In this document: one piece after another, positions 1 to 5,910 of the stretch
Layout of the letters: the number at the start of each line of letters is the position of its first letter
Numbering within the stretch: position 1 is the first letter of the stretch
NCBI GenBank assembly: GCA_021797525.1
Contig: JAJZZQ010000016.1
Coordinates: 1 to 9,817 of the forward strand
Direction: 5' to 3'
Source of the DNA: Thermoplasmata archaeon
GTDB lineage: Archaea > Thermoplasmatota > Thermoplasmata > Thermoplasmatales > Thermoplasmataceae
Length of the DNA: 9,817 nucleotides
Notes under the pieces: model-generated
Seen by the model: the letters and a program-made list of their open reading frames with translations, nothing else
What the model was told of the DNA's origin: nothing
Databases searched by the model: none
Position numbers and translations under genes: made by a program

Positions 1-1
1 T

Positions 2-955
2 ATTGAGTTCAATCTCACAAGCGGAAACCAGAGCTATTTCATAGGTTATTCTGGAAACTATTCCCCAGAACCCCAGTACGGATCTCAGTTGATCAACAAC
101 AAAAATGTTACAATAGATATACTGTTCGTTTCCGGCTATAGGGTTGAATTTACAGCTTCAGGGCTTCCACCTGTGAACCCTCTGACCGGAGGCATTGACA
201 GCTTCACAGTTTTCCTGAAAAACAGTGTCCTGAGGTTCGAGACAACCTTTAAAGATACAAATTCCGGAGGAGTTGCAACTGCAGTTGTTCCTGATGGTGT
301 ATACAGCTACAGGGCATTAGCTGCTGATGGAAACTATGTGGCAAAAGAATCCTCCTTAACTGTTTCAGGGTCTCCCGTTCAGGAAGTGATAAACTTCACT
401 CTGGGGACTTTTTCCATAAAGTTCGTGGAAACAGGCCTCCCACAGGGTCAGGAATGGTCGGTTTCAAATCAGACAACAACACTATATTCAAACAACACAA
501 CAATAGACTTCATCTCCCTAGGGGGCGAATATCAATTCCAGTTGAACTATTCAAAGAACTATGTTCCGTCATTCCTGCTTCTCAGCATGAATACTGCAGG
601 AGTGAACAGGACATACTATGTTAAATTCACATACGGATATTCGGTAAACATAACTGAATCAGGGCTCCCATCTGGAACCAACTGGAGCATTGCCCAGGGT
701 GAATATCTCTACTCCACAAACCAGTCAAGCTTGTTACTTGAATTTCCAAATGGAACTTACAATTTCACCGTTTATAAGGTTCTGGGATATACCCCAACTT
801 ATACTGGAACTTTCGTTGTGAACGGGAGCAACATCAGCATTCATGTATACTTTACCAGGGAACAGGTTCTGAGTGGAAAACTGGAGCTCGCATATGTACT
901 TGCAGCTCTAGCGCTGATAGCAATTATAGCGGTCGTCTTCATATCCAGAAAATAG
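2..955 (+). CDS. C-terminal part of a membrane-anchored surface protein with ESGLP repeats (5' truncated by window)
   Basis: The reading frame is open from the first complete codon at position 2 to the TAG at 953-955, so this is the C-terminal end of a longer protein. A TTG at 89 is in frame but has no promoter, and the frame upstream of it looks like the same protein, so it is not a likely start. Three modules begin with an aromatic-rich strand followed by a GLP motif: YRVEFTASGLP near 137, FSIKFVETGLPQGQEWSV near 410, and YSVNITESGLPSGTNWSI near 638. Each is followed by about 75-90 residues of beta-rich, Asn/Ser/Thr-rich sequence with many N-x-S/T sequons. The last 24 residues hold one hydrophobic helix ending in ISRK, a typical C-terminal membrane anchor. 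This motif recurs in extracellular proteins of Thermoplasmatales and Sulfolobales, including thermopsin-like proteases; no protease domain is visible here. A role in the cell envelope is inferred; the specific function is unknown. Confidence 0.85.
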   Translation: MEFNLTSGNQSYFIGYSGNYSPEPQYGSQLINNKNVTIDILFVSGYRVEFTASGLPPVNPLTGGIDSFTVFLKNSVLRFETTFKDTNSGGVATAVVPDGVYSYRALAADGNYVAKESSLTVSGSPVQEVINFTLGTFSIKFVETGLPQGQEWSVSNQTTTLYSNNTTIDFISLGGEYQFQLNYSKNYVPSFLLLSMNTAGVNRTYYVKFTYGYSVNITESGLPSGTNWSIAQGEYLYSTNQSSLLLEFPNGTYNFTVYKVLGYTPTYTGTFVVNGSNISIHVYFTREQVLSGKLELAYVLAALALIAIIAVVFISRK

Positions 956-984
956 GAGAGGAATCCTTGCAAATCAGTTTTTAC

Positions 985-994
985 AAATATTTAA
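985..994 (+). promoter_or_regulatory. TATA-box-like element of the ZIP transporter gene
   Basis: The AT-rich stretch AAATATTTAA is centred about 28 nt before the ATG at 1018. Archaeal initiation about 25 nt downstream of the box centre would start the RNA only a few nucleotides before the start codon, so the transcript is nearly leaderless. The box overlaps by two bases the palindrome that follows it. Confidence 0.5.
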
Positions 995-1010
995 TTAGGT
1001 TAACCTAATT
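993..1010. promoter_or_regulatory. 18-bp perfect palindrome, probable DtxR/MntR-type operator
   Basis: AATTAGGTTAACCTAATT is a perfect inverted repeat with its centre between 1001 and 1002. It lies between the TATA-like element and the ATG of the ZIP transporter gene, where a bound protein would block transcription initiation. The TTAGG...CCTAA half-sites resemble those recognised by metal-dependent regulators of the DtxR/IdeR/MntR family, and the downstream gene encodes a probable metal transporter, which fits. Binding is inferred from sequence and position. No regulator gene is visible in the window. Confidence 0.6.
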
Positions 1011-1017
1011 TCTCTCA

Positions 1018-1764
1018 ATGGGCATTGACCTTGTACTGATTCTGTCAGCAATAATGGGGCTCTCAATTCTTATCTCATACCCCCTGGTCATGTCAAGGTC
1101 CATAACAAAAGAAAGTTCATCACTTCTGACCGCGTTCGCAGCCGGAATCCTTATTTTTCTCATAGCAGACATTTTTCAGACTGCCTCTTCCACTCTGTAT
1201 AACACTTCCCTTCTTGGATATGGGACAAATCTGGCTTATGATATGATATTTGTGTTTTCTGTTGCAGCAGGATTCTTCCTTCTGTTTGCATTTGAGTTCA
1301 GATCAACAGTGGAAATCAAGGCCATGCATCTTTCCCTTCTGATTTCCATAGGGATAGGCCTGCAAAATCTTACCGAGGGAATGGTATTTGGCTCTCAGGC
1401 CTTCAGCATTGGCCTTACGGGAGTGGCACTTGTAGTTTTTGCCGGGTTCATACTTCAGAACATAACAGAAGGTTTTCCTATAGGGTCCCCTTTCATGGGC
1501 AATACAACCTCAGGCAGGAATCTTGTCCCTTTTTTCTTTCTTATAGGAGGTGTGCCAACCATAATAGGCGGAGGTGTAGGGTACTATTTCAATTCGCCAT
1601 CCCTTGATCTCCTGTTCGATGGCCTTTCCATTGGAGCCATCATATATGTAATTCTCCCAATGCTCCGTATCATATTATCCGGATCCGGAGGAAGGATGCG
1701 CCAGTATCTGTACGTGTCTCTTTTCTCAGGATTTATAGCAGGAATGCTGGTAAATTTCATTTAA
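1018..1764 (+). CDS. ZIP family divalent metal transporter (variant metal site)
   Basis: This 248-residue protein has about eight hydrophobic helices. Two diagnostic ZIP motifs lie in the fourth and fifth: GLQNLTEG at residues 114-121 and LQNITEGFPIG at 146-156. ZIP proteins move Zn, Fe or Mn into the cytoplasm through a metal site formed by these two helices. The Asn and Glu ligands are present (N117, E120, N148, E151), and Q147 matches the Gln used in bacterial GufA/BbZIP-type proteins. Position 116 is Gln where His is usual. The sixth helix reads GGVPTIIGG at 177-185, without the Glu-Pro of the bacterial two-metal site. The His-rich loop between helices 3 and 4 of many ZIPs is absent. The ATG at 1018 is chosen because the promoter ends just before it. 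The gene appears to be transcribed alone. Family assignment is firm; the metal is unknown, with Mn or Fe suggested only by the operator. Confidence 0.85.
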   Translation: MGIDLVLILSAIMGLSILISYPLVMSRSITKESSSLLTAFAAGILIFLIADIFQTASSTLYNTSLLGYGTNLAYDMIFVFSVAAGFFLLFAFEFRSTVEIKAMHLSLLISIGIGLQNLTEGMVFGSQAFSIGLTGVALVVFAGFILQNITEGFPIGSPFMGNTTSGRNLVPFFFLIGGVPTIIGGGVGYYFNSPSLDLLFDGLSIGAIIYVILPMLRIILSGSGGRMRQYLYVSLFSGFIAGMLVNFI

Positions 1765-1793
1765 ATATATTATTTAGGCACCGTTTCCAATTG

Positions 1794-1801
1794 TTTAAAT
1801 A
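1794..1801 (+). promoter_or_regulatory. TATA box of the two-gene small-protein unit
   Basis: TTTAAATA lies with its centre about 24 nt before the ATG at 1822, the spacing expected when transcription begins at the start codon itself. A leaderless mRNA is therefore predicted, and this supports the short frame at 1822 as a real gene. Confidence 0.55.
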
Positions 1802-1821
1802 GTTTCATTCACTGATTACGT

Positions 1822-1998
1822 ATGGACGAGGAATCAATTATAGAAAGTTTTGTGAAAGTAATAGAGGGAACAAAGAGCACTGCAGAATTTGTATTCACAG
1901 ACCTGAGCATAAAGATGCCGGGAATGAATGCATCTGTAGTTGTGAATGGAACAGTCAGCGTTACAGCAAGACCAATACATGAAAGAACATCCAAATAA
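1822..1998 (+). CDS. 58-residue protein of unknown function
   Basis: The frame runs from an ATG at 1822 to a TAA at 1996-1998 and encodes 58 residues, beginning MDEESIIESFVKVIEG. The first 18 or so residues form a likely acidic amphipathic helix. The rest alternates polar and hydrophobic residues (TAEFVFTDLSI, NASVVVNGTVSVTARP), as expected for a beta hairpin. There is no signal peptide, membrane helix or cysteine. It starts directly at the predicted transcription start and is followed after 13 nt by the gene at 2012, so the two very likely form one transcript. A longer ORF on the opposite strand (1809-1994) is taken as a shadow because the plus-strand frame has the promoter and the better composition. 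I do not recognise the family. A small partner or subunit of the next protein is a guess from context. Confidence 0.65.
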   Translation: MDEESIIESFVKVIEGTKSTAEFVFTDLSIKMPGMNASVVVNGTVSVTARPIHERTSK

Positions 1999-2011
1999 GG
2001 GAAAATAAGAA

Positions 2012-2326
2012 ATGCCTTTACCTCAGATTCAAGGTACAGTAAATGTAAGGCTTAACAGAAGTGAAATTGCAAGGGTTGATTTCTCCGGCAATACTGTAAA
2101 AATCAACCTCAATGACATAGACTACGCCAAACATCTTTCTGGAAAGGCCCCTCATGGTTTGAAGAAGTTATCCACGCTGAGGCATATTGCCACTCTACTT
2201 TTTCACATAGGACTGACTGTAAAGGTCTTTGAGGGAAAAGGTGAACTGGTGTCAATGGGGAAGGAGATACATGGAATGCTTGGTCATTTCAAGGTAAACC
2301 TTATCAGAGCCAGGAAATTTATCTGA
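2012..2326 (+). CDS. 104-residue protein of unknown function, partner of the preceding small gene
   Basis: The frame runs from an ATG at 2012, 13 nt after the previous stop, to a TGA at 2324-2326. The N-terminal half (about residues 1-40) looks like beta strands (GTVNVRLNRSEIARVDFSG, then TVKINLNDIDY). A basic segment near residues 45-55 (GKAPHGLKKLS) follows. The C-terminal half begins with a helix-like stretch (TLRHIATLLFHIGLTVKVFEG) and ends in a basic tail (KVNLIRARKFI). It contains no membrane segment, no cysteine and no recognisable catalytic motif. The net charge is strongly positive, while its small neighbour is more acidic, so a complex of the two or nucleic-acid binding is conceivable but unproven. 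It is followed by the separate promoter of citrate synthase. The family was not recognised. Confidence 0.75.
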   Translation: MPLPQIQGTVNVRLNRSEIARVDFSGNTVKINLNDIDYAKHLSGKAPHGLKKLSTLRHIATLLFHIGLTVKVFEGKGELVSMGKEIHGMLGHFKVNLIRARKFI

Positions 2327-2371
2327 AATGATTTAGAATTCTACTTCAAATATATTTAAAACAATCTACTA

Positions 2372-2379
2372 TTATAAAC
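2372..2379 (+). promoter_or_regulatory. TATA box of the citrate synthase operon
   Basis: TTATAAAC is centred near 2375, predicting a start near 2400 and a leader of about 20 nt before the ATG at 2421. A second AT-rich candidate, AATATATTTAAA at 2349-2360, would give a leader of about 40 nt. Either box places the in-frame TTG at 2391 outside or at the very edge of the transcript. Confidence 0.5.
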
Positions 2380-2411
2380 CTTAATTAACGTTGTACCGAT
2401 TAACCCGTACT

Positions 2412-2417
2412 GGTGAT
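2412..2417 (+). promoter_or_regulatory. Shine-Dalgarno that fixes the citrate synthase start
   Basis: GGTGAT, extending to GGTGATC, is complementary to the conserved GAUCACC near the 3' end of archaeal 16S rRNA and lies 3 nt before the ATG at 2421. It is the clearest Shine-Dalgarno in the window and argues for that ATG over the upstream TTG at 2391. Confidence 0.6.
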
Positions 2418-2420
2418 CTT

Positions 2421-3575
2421 ATGCCCGAAACTAATGAAAAACCTGAATTTTCACGTGGACTTGAAGGAGTAATTGCGGCAGAGACAAAGATAGGATATGT
2501 TGATGGGCAGGCTGGAAGGCTTGTCTACAGAGGCTACGAGATCTCTGAACTTGCCGGAAAATCAAATTATGAGGAGGTTTCTTACCTACTCGTCAATGGT
2601 CACCTCCCTAATGAAAAGGAATATCGCGATTATGACAGGAAGCTCAAGGAGTTAAGGACCCTTAAGCCCGATACTTATAGCTTGATTAAGGAAATAGGTA
2701 AAAGCTCACACCCCATGTCAACTTTGAGGACAGTTGTTTCATACATAGGTGCTAAGGATCCAAGAACAGTGGAGCCAGATCTGGAAGAACAGCATGACCT
2801 TGGAATCGAGCTTATTGCCAAGATGCCAACAATAGTTGGTGCAATCAACAGGGTATACAGGGGAGAAGAGATTGTGAAGCCAGACCATGATCTCACATAT
2901 TCCGATTTCTTTTTCCATCAGGCAATGGGAAGGAAACCTTCAGATGTGGAGTCAAAGATGCTTGATACAGCGCTGATACTTCATGCAGATCATGGAATGA
3001 ATGCCTCTACATTTGCTTGCATGCTAACTATCTCAACACTTTCTGATATGTATTCAGCAGTTACGTCAGCAATATCCGCCCTGAAGGGGCCACTCCATGG
3101 TGGAGCAAATGAGAGGGCACTGGCACTTATAGAAAAAGTCGGATCACCCGAAAATGCCGATAAGGTTATCGGAAAGATGATCGAGAATAAAGAGAAGATC
3201 ATGGGATTCGGTCACAGGGTTTACAAAGTGTATGATCCCAGAGCAAAGATCCTCAAAGAATATGCTCATGAGGTAACCTCCATGAACGGAAAGGAAGAGC
3301 TTTTCCATACTGCCAATAAAATTGAGGATGTAATGATTTCCAAGCTTGGCAGCAAAGGAATTTTCCCCAATGTAGATTTCTATTCCGGAATGCTTTACAG
3401 CTCCATAGGCTTCAGCAGAGAGGTGTTCACACCGATCTTTGCCGTTGGAAGGATTTCCGGTTGGGTCGCAAGGTCTCTTGAATACGTCAGGGACAACAGG
3501 CTCTTCAGGCCGAAAGCCCTTTACAGTGGTTCCAAAGAGCTCCTAAAATATGTGCCTATAAATGAGAGAGACTGA
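2421..3575 (+). CDS. gltA: Citrate synthase
   Basis: This cytoplasmic enzyme condenses acetyl-CoA with oxaloacetate to give citrate, the entry step of the TCA cycle. Starting from the ATG at 2421 the product has 384 residues, the size usual for Thermoplasma-type dimeric citrate synthases. The in-frame TTG at 2391 would add ten unrelated residues and is rejected because the Shine-Dalgarno sits before the ATG. Catalytic residues are all visible: H226 in GPLHGGANE, H265 in GFGHRVYKVYDPRAK and D319 in NVDFYSGM. H191 in LHADHGMNAS is also conserved. The N-terminal GLEGVIAAETKIGYVDG and LVYRGYEISELA segments are typical of the bacterial/archaeal type II subgroup. A 2-methylcitrate synthase side activity cannot be excluded from sequence, as the families are close; no prp genes lie nearby. 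The stop codon overlaps the start of nob1 by 14 nt, so the two are probably cotranscribed and translationally coupled. Confidence 0.96.
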   Translation: MPETNEKPEFSRGLEGVIAAETKIGYVDGQAGRLVYRGYEISELAGKSNYEEVSYLLVNGHLPNEKEYRDYDRKLKELRTLKPDTYSLIKEIGKSSHPMSTLRTVVSYIGAKDPRTVEPDLEEQHDLGIELIAKMPTIVGAINRVYRGEEIVKPDHDLTYSDFFFHQAMGRKPSDVESKMLDTALILHADHGMNASTFACMLTISTLSDMYSAVTSAISALKGPLHGGANERALALIEKVGSPENADKVIGKMIENKEKIMGFGHRVYKVYDPRAKILKEYAHEVTSMNGKEELFHTANKIEDVMISKLGSKGIFPNVDFYSGMLYSSIGFSREVFTPIFAVGRISGWVARSLEYVRDNRLFRPKALYSGSKELLKYVPINERD

Positions 3576-4062
3576 AGGCAAGGGAATACTTGTACTGGAC
3601 ACATCGGCAATACTGAACGGGGTAAGCCCTCATCAGTTGGGGGAAATCTGTACAGTTCCCGAGGTGATCCAGGAAATAAAACGCGGAGAGCTTCACAGGA
3701 TTCTGGATTTTTACGGGGATCTCCTCCGTGTAATTTCTCCATCAAAAGAGAGCTTGGAAATCGTCACGAAAAAAGCCAGATCAACGGGCGATTTGAATAA
3801 GATGAGCAGAACGGACATTACAGTTCTTGCTCTTGCAGTTGATGTTAATGGCATAGTGCTTTCGAACGATTTCTGTATCCAGAATGTAGCCAGTTCCTTG
3901 GGTGTGAAGTTCCAGGGTGTTAATTCAAAGCAGATAAGCAAAAGAGTGATATGGAAGTCATCATGTACAGGCTGCGGCCGGAATTATGATCCGGACGTAC
4001 GGATCTGTCCGGTATGCGGACATGAGACAAGACGCAGGGGAAAAGCAATAAGCGATGTTTGA
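3562..4062 (+). CDS. nob1: Nob1-type endonuclease (PIN domain plus zinc ribbon)
   Basis: Nob1 is the endonuclease that trims the 3' end of the small-subunit rRNA precursor in archaea and eukaryotes. The 166-residue product has the expected order. An N-terminal PIN domain (about 8-115) carries acidic metal ligands D13 (VLDTSA), E34 (VPEVIQEI), D85 (SRTDITVLALA) and D103 (LSNDFCIQNVA). A C-terminal zinc ribbon follows, with C135, C138, C149 and C152 (CTGCG...CPVCG) and then a basic tail. This combination separates it from toxin-type VapC PIN proteins, which lack the ribbon. The ATG at 3562 lies inside the citrate synthase gene. There is no Shine-Dalgarno, so translation probably depends on ribosomes finishing the upstream gene. 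The next gene begins 11 nt after its stop. Length and motifs agree with archaeal Nob1, and the protein looks intact. Confidence 0.93.
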   Translation: MRETEGKGILVLDTSAILNGVSPHQLGEICTVPEVIQEIKRGELHRILDFYGDLLRVISPSKESLEIVTKKARSTGDLNKMSRTDITVLALAVDVNGIVLSNDFCIQNVASSLGVKFQGVNSKQISKRVIWKSSCTGCGRNYDPDVRICPVCGHETRRRGKAISDV

Positions 4063-4073
4063 TTTATCATCAT

Positions 4074-4670
4074 ATGATAGACATATCGCTGAAACTGAGC
4101 AGAGATCTTATAACATATCCAGGAGACCTCTGTTTTGAAAGCTATGAATACAAGACACATCCCAGGGATCAGGTCCACATAACAAGGCTTTTGCTGGAAA
4201 CACATAGCGGCACACATTTTGATGCTCCTTTCCACGCAATGCCTGATGGCGTTAAATCATCCCATGTCCCTCTTGAGAATTTCATAGGCGAATGCACGGT
4301 CTGTGAAGTTTCTGGAAACAGTGTGAAAGCCTCTGACCTGCCGTCTAAACACAAAAAAAGGATTCTTTTCAAAACAAAAAATTCAGAACTTTATAAAACA
4401 GGAAAATTTGAGACGGATTTCTGCTATGTGGCAGAGGATGCAGCCAGAGAACTGGTAAAGCGAGGAGTGGTTCTCGTTGGTATAGATTATCTCTCAATAG
4501 AGCAATTCGGAACAAAGGGAATGAAGGTGCATAAAATAATTCTCAGCAGCGGGGCCTCCATACTTGAAGGCATAGACCTCAGCTCGGTATCTCCAGGAGA
4601 TTATGATCTCCTGTGCCTTCCCCTGAAGCTTGACACAGACGGTGCACCCTGCAGGGCAATCCTAAGATGA
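4074..4670 (+). CDS. Cyclase family hydrolase (kynurenine formamidase-like fold)
   Basis: This 198-residue protein has the metal-binding signature of the cyclase/kynurenine formamidase family, HxGTHxDxPxH, read here as HSGTHFDAPFH with H44, H48, D50 and H54. Other conserved parts are the start IDISLKLSRDLITYPGD, the VGIDYLSIEQFG segment, and the ending LEGIDLSSVSPGDYDLLCLPLKLDTDGAPCRAIL. Known members hydrolyse N-formylkynurenine, isatin and other cyclic or formyl amides with Zn or Mn. The substrate here cannot be read from sequence, and no tryptophan catabolism genes are in view. ATG 4074 is chosen because the family consensus begins there; an in-frame TTG at 4059 would add five residues and overlap nob1. 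No Shine-Dalgarno is visible. It is the last gene of the citrate synthase-nob1 cluster and overlaps the 3' end of the convergent MFS gene by 9 nt. Confidence 0.9.
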   Translation: MIDISLKLSRDLITYPGDLCFESYEYKTHPRDQVHITRLLLETHSGTHFDAPFHAMPDGVKSSHVPLENFIGECTVCEVSGNSVKASDLPSKHKKRILFKTKNSELYKTGKFETDFCYVAEDAARELVKRGVVLVGIDYLSIEQFGTKGMKVHKIILSSGASILEGIDLSSVSPGDYDLLCLPLKLDTDGAPCRAILR

Positions 4671-5840
4671 AGAGGGAGCACGGTAGTTTCTCCCGCCTGT
4701 TAGAACGATAGCTGCTGAGATTGCTGCAACTGCAAAGGCATAGAGATAGGAATACTGTGAGCTGACCACATAAAGCAGCCCCATTATTATGTTCCCGGCA
4801 AACAGGCCTATGCTCCTGCTGGAGGACAGCCACCCCATGGACCTTCCGGCACCAAGTCCTGATCTTATCTTTGAGACTATTGTTGGCTCGAAAGTCTCCA
4901 CTGCACCAGTTCCAAATGCTATTATTCCGACTCCAGCATAGAGCAAAAGCGAAGGCTCACCGAAATGCAGAACGAGCACAAACACAAGAGATCCTGCTGC
5001 GGAAAGCAGATATCCTGCAATCCCCAGGAACCTGATCTCGCTCTTTGCAGCGAATGAACTGTAAATGAAGCCAGCCAGAGCTGAGAGCCCCATGAAGACG
5101 GAATAACTTCCAATTCCAAGGACAGGATTCGATGTGTCTGATATTATTGTGATTATGGGATACCCCATACTGTAATAGCTGAATCCAAAGAGTGAAGTGG
5201 CAATCAGTATGGACAGAAATGTCCTTCTGTTTCCAGGAGACAATTTTGTATCAGAATCGCCACTACTTTTGGCAGAATTGAGCCCTTTCGATGTAAATAG
5301 CAGCAGAAGTGTGGAAACAGTTATGGGTATAATGGTAACAAGAAAAATTGTCCTTATCTCAATCCTCGCAGTAAGCAGAAAAATAAGAATGAAGGTGGCG
5401 ATCAGACCACCTCCAACATCAAGCCCATGAAGAAGGCCAAAACCCATGCTTCTGTTCTCGCTGCTCACTGAATTTGCAAACATTACCCTTCTGGAGGGTG
5501 TCCGGAAATTCCTCATCCACCATCCAGTGGATCTGATTGAAATGGCACCGGCCGCATCCCTTGTAAAGGCTGTGAACGAAAGAATCGGAATGAGGGCATT
5601 TCCTATGATCGCAACTTTTCTATGCCCGTATCGGTCTCCGGCCCTTCCCCCTATATATGCAAAAAGAGAACCAACGCCAAAGTTCATGGCTTCGGCAATA
5701 CCATAAAGGTATACAGGGGCCCCAAGTACAAAGACAAGAAAATAGGGGAATCCTGCCATCAGTACCTGATAACCCATATCCGCAAAGAAAGCTGAAAATG
5801 AGATAATTAAGACATCTCTGCCGAATTTACGGAGCTCCAT
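4662..5840 (-). CDS. Major facilitator superfamily transporter, substrate unknown
   Basis: This 392-residue protein with about 12 membrane helices is a proton-driven or uniport carrier of the cytoplasmic membrane. MFS motif A between helices 2 and 3 is seen as GGRAGDRYGHRK at residues 64-75. The segment after helix 4, RTPSRRVMFANSVSSENRSMGFG, resembles the RxPxRDALLA-like loop of a drug/metabolite efflux-type MFS branch, although the usual Asp-Ala is Arg-Val here. A Ser-rich hydrophilic loop near residues 193-210 divides the two six-helix halves. The start is the ATG at 5838-5840. The gene lies 70 bp downstream of the electron transfer flavoprotein gene on the same strand. It could be a second gene of that operon, but a palindrome in the gap suggests its own control. 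Its tail overlaps the cyclase gene. Substrate and direction of transport are unknown; a link to metals rests only on the shared operator-like motif. Confidence 0.88.
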   Translation of the reverse strand: MELRKFGRDVLIISFSAFFADMGYQVLMAGFPYFLVFVLGAPVYLYGIAEAMNFGVGSLFAYIGGRAGDRYGHRKVAIIGNALIPILSFTAFTRDAAGAISIRSTGWWMRNFRTPSRRVMFANSVSSENRSMGFGLLHGLDVGGGLIATFILIFLLTARIEIRTIFLVTIIPITVSTLLLLFTSKGLNSAKSSGDSDTKLSPGNRRTFLSILIATSLFGFSYYSMGYPIITIISDTSNPVLGIGSYSVFMGLSALAGFIYSSFAAKSEIRFLGIAGYLLSAAGSLVFVLVLHFGEPSLLLYAGVGIIAFGTGAVETFEPTIVSKIRSGLGAGRSMGWLSSSRSIGLFAGNIIMGLLYVVSSQYSYLYAFAVAAISAAIVLTGGRNYRAPSSS

Positions 5841-5853
5841 GGAAGATTCCAGA

Positions 5854-5866
5854 TAGGTAAGACCTA
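5854..5866. promoter_or_regulatory. Operator-like inverted repeat before the MFS gene
   Basis: Read on the minus strand, TAGGTCTTACCTA is an inverted repeat of TAGGT with a 3-nt centre, preceded by AAT, so the left arm AATTAGGT equals that of the palindrome at 993-1010. It ends 14 nt before the start codon of the MFS gene. A weak TATA-like TGTAATTA overlaps its upstream edge. The spacing differs by 1 bp from the ZIP site, so recognition by the same protein is plausible but not certain. Confidence 0.4.
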
Positions 5867-5910
5867 ATTACAGTTTCGATCGGTACTGCATCTAATGGAT
5901 CAGGAAAACT

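Noticed and set aside
955..982. Weak hairpin (AGGAG...ATCCT) followed by five Ts as a terminator of the surface-protein gene
   Set aside because: The stem is only 4-5 bp and the T-run is short; it could help termination but is no better than chance.
1809..1994. 61-codon ORF on the minus strand
   Set aside because: It is a shadow of the 58-residue plus-strand frame at 1822, which has a well-placed TATA box and continues into an operon.
2391..2420. TTG start giving a ten-residue N-terminal extension of citrate synthase
   Set aside because: The GGTGATC Shine-Dalgarno stands directly before ATG 2421, the predicted transcript starts near 2400, and the family's usual length fits the ATG.
3562..4062. 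VapC-type toxin from a toxin-antitoxin system
   Set aside because: The PIN domain is followed by a four-cysteine zinc ribbon and no antitoxin gene is adjacent; this is the Nob1 arrangement.
4594..4613. Inverted repeat with an 8-bp stem (CAGGAGAT / ATCTCCTG) and a 4-nt loop
   Set aside because: It lies within the conserved SPGDYDLLCL part of the cyclase coding sequence, about 55 nt before the stop and without a T-run, so codon constraint explains it better than a terminator.
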